A stretch of DNA of 64,000 bases from Oceanococcus sp. HetDA_MAG_MS8 (GTDB lineage Bacteria; Pseudomonadota; Gammaproteobacteria; Nevskiales; Oceanococcaceae): assembly GCA_019192445.1 (NCBI GenBank), contig JAHCMK010000004.1, positions 62,001 to 126,000 on the forward strand. The letters run 5' to 3'. Every line of letters begins with the position of its first letter. Within the stretch, counting starts at the first letter, position 1. The notes below the pieces were generated by a model that searched no databases, was not told the DNA's origin, and was given only the letters and a program-made list of their open reading frames with translations. This document shows positions 48,356 to 57,853 of the stretch, in pieces. The position numbers and the translations under genes are program-made.

Positions 48356-49573
48356 TCAGGCGCTTGCGCGCTGCTCCAGCCAATGAGCCACAGCCTTATC
48401 TAGTCGCTGCATTCCTTCGGCGATGTCCTCAGGAGTAATGTTCAGCGCCGGTGCCATCCGCACCACATTCGGCCCGGCAACCAAGGCCATCACACCATGG
48501 GCAACCCCTGCGTTGAGGACATCACGGGCGCAGCCCTGATACTCCTCGGCCATCACGGCGCCCAGCAGCAAGCCTTTGCCGCGCACTTCGGCGAAAACGC
48601 CGTGGCGGCTCTTGATGCCCTCGAGATGCTCGCGGAACAGCTGCTCACGTTCTTTAACGCCGGCCAGGAAGGCCGGCTGATTCACTTCATCCAGCACCGC
48701 TTGAGCCACGGCGCAGCCCAGTGGGTTGCCGCCATAGGTGCTGCCATGGGTACCTACCTTGAGGTGCTCCATGATCTCGGCCGTGCTCAGCATTGCCCCA
48801 ATGGGGAAGCCTCCGCCCAAGGCTTTAGCGGTGGTGAGAATGTCGGGTGTCACTCCGTATTCCTGGTAGGCATACAAAGAACCCACGCGCCCGACACCAG
48901 ACTGCACCTCGTCGCAGATCATCAGCGCCTGATGCTTATCACACAGGGCACGCACGCCTGCCAGGAAATCGGGGTCGGCCGGAATCACACCGCCCTCCCC
49001 TTGCAAGGGTTCTAGCATCACCGCACAGGTACGCTCGGAAATCAGCGCTTCCAGCGCGGCCAGATCGTTGTAGGGCACGTGGTCAATAGCGCCGGGTTTG
49101 GGGCCGAAGCCCTCGGCATAGGCCGGCTGCCCACCGACGGTGACGGTAAAGAAGGTACGGCCGTGAAAGGCCTGCTTGAAGGCAATAATCTGGTCTTTGT
49201 CTTCACCGAATTTGTCATAAGCCCAGCGCCGCGCCAGTTTCAACGCCGCTTCATTGGCTTCAGCCCCCGAATTACAGAAAAACACCTTGTCGGCAAAAGT
49301 GGCCTCGCAGAGGGTTTGCGCCAACTTCAGTGCGGGCTCATTGGTGTAAACATTGCTGAGATGCCAAAGCTTGCGGCCCTGCTCTTCCAAGGCGGCCACT
49401 AACTTGGGATGGGCATGCCCCAAACAGTTCACCGCGATGCCACCGGCAAAATCGATGAAATCGCGGCCTTCTTGATCCCACAGTCGCGCACCTTTACCAC
49501 GCACCGGAATGACCGCGGCGGGGTTGTAATTCGGAGCCATTACGGCATCAAAAGTGGTGCGGTCCACGGTCAT
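48356..49573 (-). CDS. Acetylornithine/succinylornithine aminotransferase
   Basis: A PLP enzyme of 405 residues. It acts on N-succinylornithine (AstC) in arginine breakdown, and the same protein family serves as ArgD in biosynthesis; several bacteria use one enzyme for both. Motifs: [46 protein letters not shown] and the PLP-lysine region [17 protein letters not shown]. The ATG at 49573 has GGAG nine bases upstream; an in-frame start at 49639 lacks support. First gene of the operon and divergent from an Lrp/AsnC regulator. Its ast neighbours favour AstC. Confidence 0.92.
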   Translation of the reverse strand: MTVDRTTFDAVMAPNYNPAAVIPVRGKGARLWDQEGRDFIDFAGGIAVNCLGHAHPKLVAALEEQGRKLWHLSNVYTNEPALKLAQTLCEATFADKVFFCNSGAEANEAALKLARRWAYDKFGEDKDQIIAFKQAFHGRTFFTVTVGGQPAYAEGFGPKPGAIDHVPYNDLAALEALISERTCAVMLEPLQGEGGVIPADPDFLAGVRALCDKHQALMICDEVQSGVGRVGSLYAYQEYGVTPDILTTAKALGGGFPIGAMLSTAEIMEHLKVGTHGSTYGGNPLGCAVAQAVLDEVNQPAFLAGVKEREQLFREHLEGIKSRHGVFAEVRGKGLLLGAVMAEEYQGCARDVLNAGVAHGVMALVAGPNVVRMAPALNITPEDIAEGMQRLDKAVAHWLEQRASA

Positions 49574-49767
49574 CAAATTTTCTCCAAGAATGACGGCAAC
49601 TAAGGGGTCGCGCGAATAAAAGGGCTGAGCATCACCCACACAACTTTTGTTACATGTGGTTTTAGCAAGCTCTCCAGTTTAAGCAGCGACGGTGTCGATT
49701 CCTAGTGAAAACTTTGGTCGATTGCGCTGCTCTATACTGCAATTTGACGAAACTCTTATACATTTTG

Positions 49768-50193
49768 ATGAAAGAGCTGGATCGGCAGCTACTCGCAGCG
49801 CTCAGACACAACGCCCGCATGAGCACCTCCGCCTTAGCAAGAACCCTGGGAGTGTCGCGCTCAACCGTGCAAAGCCGTATTCAGAAATTGGAGTCGGAGG
49901 GTGTCATTCAGGGCTACTCGGTGGTCCTAGGCGATCGCTATTTGGAGGGGCGCATGCGGGCCCATGTGCTCATTACTGTGGAGCAGCGATTAACGCCCCG
50001 TCTCAATCGCCTGCTGGAGGGCATTCCAGAAATCGTAGCCCTGCATGCCATCAGCGGGGAGTTTGACCTGATCGTAGAAGTCGAAGCAGACGGGCCGCCC
50101 GCGTTGAATCAGGTGCTAGACCGAGTCAGTGCCCTGGAGGGTATTTTGCGCACCCAAACTTCGGTGATTCTGGAAACGCGATTGTCGCGTTGA
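49768..50193 (+). CDS. Lrp/AsnC-family transcriptional regulator
   Basis: A 141-residue regulator with N-terminal HTH (MKELDRQLLAALRHNARMST and LARTLGVSRSTVQSRIQKLE) and a C-terminal RAM ligand-binding domain (IVALHAISGEFDLIVEVEAD). The ATG at 49768 is placed at the usual distance before the HTH; the frame is open to 49705. A TATACT -10-like hexamer lies at 49733-49738. It is divergent from the ast operon across a 194-base gap, and Lrp-type proteins often control neighbouring amino-acid genes, so it probably regulates the operon. Confidence 0.9.
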   Translation: MKELDRQLLAALRHNARMSTSALARTLGVSRSTVQSRIQKLESEGVIQGYSVVLGDRYLEGRMRAHVLITVEQRLTPRLNRLLEGIPEIVALHAISGEFDLIVEVEADGPPALNQVLDRVSALEGILRTQTSVILETRLSR

Positions 50194-50299
50194 ACACCCA
50201 GTGTCCCGACTGCGCTCACGATGAAGGAGTCGCCTCCTATGCAATCGGAAAGACGATTCCAGGCCATTGCGGCCCCGAGACATACCAAACTAAGGATGT

Positions 50300-50680
50300 C
50301 GCACCGGCCACGTCAGTGCAGCAGATACCAGAGGGGGACCAAGCAGGCTGTGGAGGCATGCTCGGTCTGTGGTCGATGATGGCCGTTGTGGGGGCGTGAA
50401 ATCTCACTGTAAGAGTCGCGACGGCCGCGTCAATTCAGAAGAGGCAGGCGTGGGACCATGCAAGCTGTGGAGGCCCGTCTCTAAAGGCAGTCACTGACCT
50501 TCGCTGTGGGGGCGTACCGTCTCACACGTCGCCGCCTATTCCGCCCGGACTGCGGGGCTTTCAGAGTCGGCATCCTGCCTCCACTGAAAGTGGCGGACCT
50601 CCTGTCCGCCACCCCTGCGGGGCCTGATCCTGCGCCCGGACGGGGCGGCTCCTACAGTGAGACGGCACGCCCCCACACCG
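50300..50680. repeat. Tandem ~118-bp repeat with inverted 20-mer (REP-like)
   Basis: GTGGAGGC occurs at 50350 and 50467, and GTGGGGGCGT at 50388 and 50506, giving a unit of 117-118 bases. GTGGGGGCGTACCGTCTCAC (50506-50525) matches the reverse complement of 50657-50676 at 19 of 20 positions, and 50388-50407 matches at 17 of 20. This resembles a REP doublet; it may form a large hairpin in RNA or DNA. Confidence 0.65.
50590..50612. other. Perfect nine-pair hairpin
   Basis: GTGGCGGAC pairs with GTCCGCCAC around loop CTCCT, inside the inverted 20-mer pair. It is followed by CCCCTGCGGGG. No T tract is present, so termination is unlikely. Confidence 0.75.
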
Positions 50681-50725
50681 ACGACCGCAGCGGCACTTCC
50701 GACCAAACCGCCCGCAGGAATACGC

Positions 50726-51136
50726 TCAATCCGCCAGCGATTCTGCCGCCAGTTGGCGGACCCGCAGCACCATGGAGGACAGGCCATTACGGCGGTTCAC
50801 ACTTACGTGCCGGGCTAGGTCCAGAGCATCCATTTCGGCCGCTATATCGAGCTGGGCAACCTCAGCCGGAGTTTTATCGGCAATGATGAGGAGCAGCACC
50901 GCGATTAAGCCCTTGACGATCAAAGCGTCGGAATCCGCGCGGACATGCAAACGGCCCTGCTCGTCGACTTCAGCCACCATCCAGACCTGGCTCATGCAGC
51001 CCTTCACGATATTGTCTTCGACCTGCAGCTCGGCAGGCAGCCCAGGCATTTTTTTGCCCAGGTCAATAATGATGGCGTAACGCTCTTCCCAATCGCCCGC
51101 CAGCTCAAAAGCGGCTTTGAGATCATCTAAGGTCAT
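50726..51136 (-). CDS. sufE: Cysteine desulfuration protein SufE
   Basis: A 136-residue sulfur acceptor that takes persulfide from a SufS/CsdA desulfurase for Fe-S cluster assembly. The acceptor cysteine is in NIVKGCMSQVWMVAE. The N-terminal helix TLDDLKAAFELAGDWEERYA and C-terminal LSSMVLRVRQLA fit the SufE/CsdE family; it could be CsdE rather than SufE. Its ATG overlaps the manC stop by four bases (ATGA), an unusual pairing since the two functions are unrelated. No sufS or sufBCD is in the window. Confidence 0.88.
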   Translation of the reverse strand: MTLDDLKAAFELAGDWEERYAIIIDLGKKMPGLPAELQVEDNIVKGCMSQVWMVAEVDEQGRLHVRADSDALIVKGLIAVLLLIIADKTPAEVAQLDIAAEMDALDLARHVSVNRRNGLSSMVLRVRQLAAESLAD

Positions 51137-52548
51137 TGTTTACGTCCATAGTCATCTTCAAAGCGCACGATATCGTCCTCACCTAAATAACTGCCGGTTT
51201 GCACCTCGATCAGCTCCAAAGGAATGGTGCCGGGGTTTTCTAGGCGGTGCGTGGTGCCCAGCGGGATGTAGGTGGATTGGTCTTCGGTGAGCAAAAAGGT
51301 CTTATCGCCACAGCTCACTTTGGCAGTGCCCTTGACCACGATCCAATGCTCCGCGCGGTGATGATGCATCTGCAGGCTCAGTTTCTGCCCTGGCTTGACC
51401 ACAATGCGCTTTACCTGGTGGCGCGGTCCCGCATCCACACCCTCATAGGACCCCCAGGGGCGGAACACTTGGGGATGGTGTACGGCTTCATTACGCCCCT
51501 GCGCATCTAAGCCCTTGGCAACGGTTTTGACCTCTTGGAGGCGATCTGCACGGCTAACCAGCACCGCGTCATCGGTTTCCACCACCACCAGATCATCCAA
51601 ACCCACCGCGGCCACCAAACGCGAGCGGGCCAGCACCGAGGTATTCCTGCAATCCTGCATATGCACATCGCCGCGCTGCACATTGCCTTCGGCATCCGGG
51701 CTGCCGAGCTCACGCAGGTAGTTGAAGGACCCCACATCGTTCCAGCCACAATCCAAGGGCAGCACCACGGCTTTGTCGGTTTTCTCCATCACGGCATAGT
51801 CAATAGAGTCTTCCGGACAGGCCGCGAAGGCTTGGGCATCTACGCGAACAAACAGACCGTCCTGCGTTTCTCCGGCCAAAGCCTCTTCGCAGGCACGCAC
51901 GATGTCTGGCGCGAACTGGCGCATCTCGCTGAGCAACGTGTCTGCGGTAAACACAAAAACCCCCGCATTCCAGGTGTAGCCCCCATCTTGCAAGTAGCTC
52001 TGGGCGGTGGCCAGATCGGGTTTCTCCACAAAGCGCGCAATGTCGAAGGCCCCATCCGGCCGCTGCGCGCCAGCCTGGATGTAGCCATAGCCGGTCTCAG
52101 GGCGATCGGGCTGAATGCCAAAGGTAACCAAAGCGCCGGCCTGAGCCAGGGGCATGGCGCTGCGCACCGCCGCTTTAAAAGCCTCCTGATCACGGACCAC
52201 GTGGTCCGCAGGACTGACCAGCAAAATGGTATCGGGCCCAGTGGTTGCGGCGGCGTGTAAGGCCGCTAAGGTCACGGCTGGCGCGGTATTCCGCGCACAG
52301 GGCTCAAGGAGCACGGGTGCTGCATGGGCGTCTTGGCGATCTAAATGCTCGCGCACAATGAAGCGATGCGCTTCACCACCCACCGCCAGCAACTGCTGAT
52401 CAGCGCAGATGCCGCGCATGCGCTGCACCGTGTTTTCCAGCAAGCTGGCCTCGTTATCCAAAGCTAAAAATTGCTTGGGAAAATCTCGCCGCGACAGCGG
52501 CCAAAGCCGTGTTCCGGAGCCACCGGTCAGCAACACACAAGTCAGCAT
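51133..52548 (-). CDS. Mannose-1-phosphate guanylyltransferase/mannose-6-phosphate isomerase
   Basis: A 471-residue bifunctional enzyme making GDP-mannose for surface polysaccharides. The nucleotidyltransferase signature TGGSGTRLWPLSRRDFPKQF is at the N-terminus, FVEKPDLATAQSYL follows, and the C-terminal cupin PWGSYEGVDAGPRHQVKRIV with LQMHHHRAEHWIVVKG is the isomerase domain. Related to ManC, AlgA and CpsB; no polysaccharide cluster is nearby to choose among them. The start at 52548 follows an unusual AT tract of seven T and eight A with no ribosome site. An in-frame ATG at 52587 would add 13 residues. Confidence 0.92.
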   Translation of the reverse strand: MLTCVLLTGGSGTRLWPLSRRDFPKQFLALDNEASLLENTVQRMRGICADQQLLAVGGEAHRFIVREHLDRQDAHAAPVLLEPCARNTAPAVTLAALHAAATTGPDTILLVSPADHVVRDQEAFKAAVRSAMPLAQAGALVTFGIQPDRPETGYGYIQAGAQRPDGAFDIARFVEKPDLATAQSYLQDGGYTWNAGVFVFTADTLLSEMRQFAPDIVRACEEALAGETQDGLFVRVDAQAFAACPEDSIDYAVMEKTDKAVVLPLDCGWNDVGSFNYLRELGSPDAEGNVQRGDVHMQDCRNTSVLARSRLVAAVGLDDLVVVETDDAVLVSRADRLQEVKTVAKGLDAQGRNEAVHHPQVFRPWGSYEGVDAGPRHQVKRIVVKPGQKLSLQMHHHRAEHWIVVKGTAKVSCGDKTFLLTEDQSTYIPLGTTHRLENPGTIPLELIEVQTGSYLGEDDIVRFEDDYGRKQ

Positions 52549-52628
52549 AAAAAAATATTTTTTTTGGTGAAGCGCGGAGCATAGCAAGGCGGGCTCGCAA
52601 GGCCCTGCTTCTGGCGGATTTTTGGCGC

Positions 52629-52637
52629 TTATCCACA
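52629..52637 (+). promoter_or_regulatory. DnaA box upstream of nrdA
   Basis: TTATCCACA is an exact match to the consensus DnaA box. It lies about 58 bases upstream of the nrd -35. DnaA controls nrdAB in E. coli, so a similar role is plausible. Confidence 0.7.
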
Positions 52638-52679
52638 GCTTTTTCGCAGACTATGCATAGTGTGTCCCACCCCTTATGA

Positions 52680-52727
52680 ACACAAGATGGTGGGTTGACA
52701 GCGCATCCCGAACACAAGATATTGTGC
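52680..52727 (+). promoter_or_regulatory. nrdA promoter overlapped by two NrdR-box-like sites
   Basis: TTGACA at 52695-52700 and GATATT at 52718-52723 form a promoter with 17-base spacing. ACACAAGATGGTGGGT (52680-52695) touches the -35 and ACACAAGATATTGTGC (52712-52727) covers the -10. The two starts are 32 bases apart, about three helical turns, as for tandem NrdR boxes. Transcription start would be about 52730, just before the nrdA leader. Confidence 0.75.
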
Positions 52728-52788
52728 ACCCGTGCCGAATAAAGCACGGTCGAGACACTTGCCGCTTCACTCTTGCGAGAACAAAACC

Positions 52789-55728
52789 ATGGATGCCACC
52801 ACCGAAGCTCCTGCTGCTCCTGCCGGTCGTCTACCGCAGTCGAGCGCAAAGCCCGCCAACACCGAAGTCAACGCCACTGCTCCTGGCACCTATAAGGTGA
52901 TTCGCCGAAATGGCAAAGTCACACCTTATGACCCCAGCAAGATCAAGGTCGCATTGACCAAGGCCTTTCTGGCTGTAGAAGGTGGTCAAGCAGCGGAATC
53001 CAAGCGGGTTCACGACACGGTGGCGCAGCTCACCGAACAAGTCAGCCAAGGGGTGACCCGGAACCTGCCCGGCGGTGGCACCGTTCACATTGAAGACATC
53101 CAAGACCAAGTCGAACTGGCGCTGATGCGCTCTGGTGAACACAAGGTGGCACGCTCCTATGTGTTGTACCGCGACCAACAGGCGCAAAAGCGGGCTGCGA
53201 AGCAGGCCGAGTCGGCCGCCGTACAAGAAGCCCCGCAGCTCCATGTTCGGGGTGCAGACGGCAGTCTGCAGCCGCTGGATGCCAGCCGAATCCATCAGCT
53301 TGCTGTTGAAGCCTGTGAAGGCATTGCCGATGTAGACCCCGAAAAGGTCACACAGGACATCCTGCGTAATCTGTATGACGAAATCTCGGAAGCCGACCTC
53401 GCTCAGGCGCCCACCCTGGCAGCGCGTGCGCTGATTGAAACCGAGGCCAACTACTCGCTGGTGGCGGCCCGCTTGCTGATGGACAAGCTGCGCCATGAAG
53501 CGCTGACCAAGTTGGGTATGTCGACCCTGTACGCCACGCACAGCGAAATGCGTGAGCTGTACCCCAGCTACTTCCGTAGCTACGTGAAGCAGGCTGTGGA
53601 ATGGGAACTCTTAGACGACACCCTGCTGCAGTACGACTTGGAGCGTTTGGGCCAAGCCCTGTTGCCGGATCGGGACAACCAGTTCAACTTCCTGGGTCTG
53701 CAAACCCTCTACGACCGTTACTTCATCCATCACGACGGCGACCGCTTCGAGCTGCCGCAGGCCTTCTTTATGCGGGTAGCTATGGGACTCGCCATCAATG
53801 AAGTCGATCGTGAAGAGCGCGCCATCGAGTTCTACACCCTGCTGTCGTCCTTCGACTTCATGTCGTCCACGCCGACCCTATTCAACTCGGCCACCCTGCG
53901 TCCGCAGCTCTCCAGCTGCTACTTGACCACGGTGCCTGACGACCTCACCGGCATTTTCGGCGCCATTCACGACAACGCCATGCTGTCCAAATTCGCCGGC
54001 GGTCTGGGCAACGACTGGACCCCGGTTCGCGGCATGGGCGCCTACATCAAAGGCACCAACGGCAAGAGCCAAGGCGTGGTGCCCTTCTTAAAAGTGGCCA
54101 ACGACACCGCCGTCGCGGTCAACCAGGGCGGCAAGCGTAAGGGCGCCGTCTGCGCCTACCTCGAAACTTGGCACCGCGACATTGAAGAGTTCGTGGAGCT
54201 GCGCAAGAACACCGGCGATGAGCGCCGCCGCACCCACGACATGAACACCGCCAACTGGGTGCCGGATCTGTTTATGAAGCGGGTGCTGGAAGAAGGTCAG
54301 TGGACCCTGTTCTCACCCGACGAAGTGCCGGACCTTCACGACCTCACCGGCCGCGCCTTTGAAGAGCGCTATGTGCAGTACGAAGACAAGGCTGACCGCG
54401 GCGAAATTCGTAACTACAAGCGCATTCCGGCCGTGCAGCTGTGGCGCAAAATGTTGGGCCAGCTCTTCGAAACCGGCCACCCTTGGGTAACCTTCAAAGA
54501 TCCCTGCAACCTGCGCAGTCCGCAACAGCATGTGGGCGTGGTGCACTCCTCCAACCTGTGCACCGAGATCACACTGAACACCTCGCCTGGCAAGGAAATC
54601 GCCGTGTGCAACCTGGGCTCGGTGAACCTGGCCCAGCATGTGGTCAAGCGCGAAGACGGCACGGTGGAGCTGGACCGCGAGAAACTGCAGAAGACCGTGC
54701 GCACCGCCATGCGCATGCTGGACAACGTCATCGAGTACAACTACTACTCGGTCGGTACCGCGCGCGATTCCAACCTGCGTCACCGTCCAGTCGGCTTGGG
54801 CCTGATGGGCTTCCAAGATGCCTTGTACAAGCTAGGCCTGCCTTATGAGTCGGACGATGCGGTGCAGTTTGCCGATGAGTCCATGGAACTCATCAGCTAC
54901 TACGCTATTGACGCTTCCAGCGAATTAGCTGCCGAGCGTGGCAGCTATAAGAGCTACCCGGGCAGCCTATGGAGCCAAGGCATTCTGCCCATCGACAGTA
55001 TCGAAAAGCTGGCAGAAAACCGTGGCGAAGGCCAACTCGATCAAGATCGCAGCCAGCGTCTGGATTGGGACAGCCTGCGTGAGAAGGTCAAGACCGTGGG
55101 CATGCGCAACTCCAATTGCATGGCCATTGCGCCTACGGCCACCATCGCGAACATCACCGGCGTCTCGCAATCCATCGAGCCCACCTACCAGAACCTTTAC
55201 GTGAAATCGAACCTTTCCGGCGAGTTCACAGTGGCCAACCCCTACCTGGTGCAAGAGCTCAAAGCGCGCGACCTCTGGGATGAAGTGATGGTGCACGACC
55301 TCAAGTTCTACGACGGCTCGGTGCAACAAATTGACCGCGTACCGGACGACGTCAAAGCCCTGTTTAAGTGCGCCTTTGAAATCGATGCCAGCTGGCTGGT
55401 CAAAGCGGGTAGCCGCCGGCAAAAGTGGCTGGACCAAGCTCAAAGCCTCAACCTGTACATGCGTGAACCCTCGGGCCGCAAACTGGACGAGCTGTACAAG
55501 CTAGCATGGAAGAGTGGCCTGAAAACCACGTACTACCTGCGCACTATGGGTGCAACGCACAGTGAGAAAACCACCATTGAAGATAGCCGCCTGAACAAAG
55601 TGGCCGGTGGTAATGCCGGAAACAACCCAGTCGCCTCTTCCGCACCTAGCCCCACACCCACGGCCAGCCCAGAACCCGCACCTCAAGCCTGCTCCATCCT
55701 CGACCCGGATTGTGAGGCATGCCAGTAA
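52789..55728 (+). CDS. nrdA: Ribonucleoside-diphosphate reductase alpha subunit, class Ia
   Basis: Reduces ribonucleoside diphosphates to deoxy forms with NrdB. The 979-residue protein has two N-terminal ATP-cone domains: residues about 35-125 with VIRRNGKVTPYDPSKIKVAL, and about 150-240 with LHVRGADGSLQPLDASRIHQ, as in Pseudomonas NrdA. Catalytic residues include Cys in LSSCYLTTVPDD, Asn-Cys-Glu in NLCTEI, Cys in IAVCNLGSVNL, Tyr-Tyr in KTTYYLRTMGA and the C-terminal DPDCEACQ shuttle cysteines. The ATG at 52789 is favoured; an in-frame GTG at 52732 would coincide with the predicted transcription start. nrdB follows 243 bases later. Confidence 0.96.
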   Translation: MDATTEAPAAPAGRLPQSSAKPANTEVNATAPGTYKVIRRNGKVTPYDPSKIKVALTKAFLAVEGGQAAESKRVHDTVAQLTEQVSQGVTRNLPGGGTVHIEDIQDQVELALMRSGEHKVARSYVLYRDQQAQKRAAKQAESAAVQEAPQLHVRGADGSLQPLDASRIHQLAVEACEGIADVDPEKVTQDILRNLYDEISEADLAQAPTLAARALIETEANYSLVAARLLMDKLRHEALTKLGMSTLYATHSEMRELYPSYFRSYVKQAVEWELLDDTLLQYDLERLGQALLPDRDNQFNFLGLQTLYDRYFIHHDGDRFELPQAFFMRVAMGLAINEVDREERAIEFYTLLSSFDFMSSTPTLFNSATLRPQLSSCYLTTVPDDLTGIFGAIHDNAMLSKFAGGLGNDWTPVRGMGAYIKGTNGKSQGVVPFLKVANDTAVAVNQGGKRKGAVCAYLETWHRDIEEFVELRKNTGDERRRTHDMNTANWVPDLFMKRVLEEGQWTLFSPDEVPDLHDLTGRAFEERYVQYEDKADRGEIRNYKRIPAVQLWRKMLGQLFETGHPWVTFKDPCNLRSPQQHVGVVHSSNLCTEITLNTSPGKEIAVCNLGSVNLAQHVVKREDGTVELDREKLQKTVRTAMRMLDNVIEYNYYSVGTARDSNLRHRPVGLGLMGFQDALYKLGLPYESDDAVQFADESMELISYYAIDASSELAAERGSYKSYPGSLWSQGILPIDSIEKLAENRGEGQLDQDRSQRLDWDSLREKVKTVGMRNSNCMAIAPTATIANITGVSQSIEPTYQNLYVKSNLSGEFTVANPYLVQELKARDLWDEVMVHDLKFYDGSVQQIDRVPDDVKALFKCAFEIDASWLVKAGSRRQKWLDQAQSLNLYMREPSGRKLDELYKLAWKSGLKTTYYLRTMGATHSEKTTIEDSRLNKVAGGNAGNNPVASSAPSPTPTASPEPAPQACSILDPDCEACQ

Positions 55729-55745
55729 GCGATTCGCCACGGTGC

Positions 55746-55786
55746 TTTGTTGAAACAGAGGGCCACCGGCCCTCAGTTTCAACAAA
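55746..55786 (+). other. Long hairpin in the nrdA-nrdB gap
   Basis: TTTGTTGAAAC (55746-55756) pairs with GTTTCAACAAA (55776-55786). After one A-A mismatch GAGGGCC pairs with GGCCCTC around loop ACC: 18 pairs in all. It lies 17 bases after the nrdA stop and has no T tract, so it is more likely an mRNA-stability or partial attenuation element than a full terminator. Confidence 0.8.
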
Positions 55787-55971
55787 TGGGTGCGGGCCAA
55801 TCGCTGGCGAAGCGATAACGCTCATGACCCTGCCTCACCCGATAGTGCACCACGCATCGCAATGACAACGAGAACCGCCATCGAACGGTCGACCGCTGCC
55901 AACACAGCCATAACGCCCTTCCGAACCGCTTTCACTGATTGATTCAAAAACATCTCACCAGAGGAACCACG

Positions 55972-57156
<1,185 letters not shown>

Positions 57157-57227
57157 AAATCCTTTCCGTAGGGATCGAGGTACAGCTGGATTTTGATGAC
57201 CTAAAACTGGACTGAAATTGACTAACT

Positions 57228-57313
57228 CTGGATTTGCCAATCAGCCGCTTCTATTGCTGGATTTGCCACAGCAAACATCAGCAAGACGCGAGAAGCTATT
57301 TCTGGATTTGCCA
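57228..57313 (+). repeat. Three copies of CTGGATTTGCCA
   Basis: The 12-mer CTGGATTTGCCA occurs at 57228, 57257 and 57302, spaced 29 and 45 bases, with a related CTGGATTTTG at 57186. The irregular spacing argues against CRISPR. The repeats could be protein-binding sites or remnants of a mobile element. Confidence 0.7.
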
Positions 57314-57551
57314 ACAGCCTTTAAATCCAACGCTTAGGAGAAGAATTTTTTGGATACGAGACTTAACGAGTGCCAAAACCGGAACGCTTCCTAAGAACGG
57401 TTTTCTGTAAAGGGGCAGAACCGCTGTCCAAAACGACAGAATTTTGTCCTGCTTGTGTGGATACCTGCAATCACTGACCCAATACAGGCAACAAGTGACC
57501 CCGAGAAGCGTTCTCATTTGGAATCTTGTAACTGATTGAAAACTGGTGTGT

Positions 57552-57673
57552 GGGGGTAGAAATACCCCCCACTTCACCTTCAGTAACCTCGCTGCCCTTA
57601 CGGGGCAGTCTCCTGGCTCGCTGTTTAGCGATAAAGCGAGCCACCGGATGTCACCCCGTCCGGTGGCTTTTTT
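57552..57673 (+). terminator. Four-hairpin structured region ending in an intrinsic terminator
   Basis: GGGGGTA-GAAA-TACCCCC (57552-57569) and CTGCCC-TTACG-GGGCAG (57592-57608) are followed by GGCTCGCT/AGCGAGCC (57615-57642) and GCCACCGGA/TCCGGTGGC (57640-57667) with six T. The last two stems share 57640-57642. The final hairpin is a strong plus-strand terminator. The clustered stems suggest a small RNA or the end of a long 3' untranslated region of nrdB. Confidence 0.75.
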
Positions 57674-57853
57674 GTTGTCTAAAGCCCTACCGATACGGCT
57701 ACGGATTGGGCGCTTCAGACCCACGCTGTGCTTGGCTATTCAGAAACAGAAGTCGAGAGCTGATTTCTTTCGTGGATTAGGGGGTGAACCTTACCGCTCC
57801 CGGCCGACATCAGACCACCTTACCGTCGCCGCATTACCCACCCCGGCCTTTTC

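Larger units (their letters stand above)
50194..50725. other. Noncoding region with repeats and hairpins
   Basis: No convincing gene lies in these 532 bases between the Lrp gene and sufE. Two roughly 118-base direct repeats, an inverted 20-mer and a strong hairpin are present (see the following entries). Confidence 0.65.
57157..57853. other. Noncoding region after nrdB
   Basis: In 697 bases no credible gene is seen. The region separates the nrd genes from the DUF1329/DUF1302 operon. It contains three short repeats and a hairpin cluster with terminator (next two entries). The short open frames here have no recognisable protein features. It may be a scar of a lost mobile element or hold a small RNA. 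Confidence 0.55.

Noticed and set aside
50190-50399. Small Cys-rich protein after the Lrp gene
   Set aside because: It overlaps the tandem repeat unit, lacks a ribosome site and its frame is not kept in the second repeat copy.
57228-57313. CRISPR-like array of CTGGATTTGCCA
   Set aside because: The repeat is only 12 bases, spacing is irregular (29 and 45) and no cas gene is present.
57296-57724. Minus-strand frame of 142 residues in the region after nrdB
   Set aside because: It crosses the hairpin cluster, has no ribosome site and no recognisable composition or domain.
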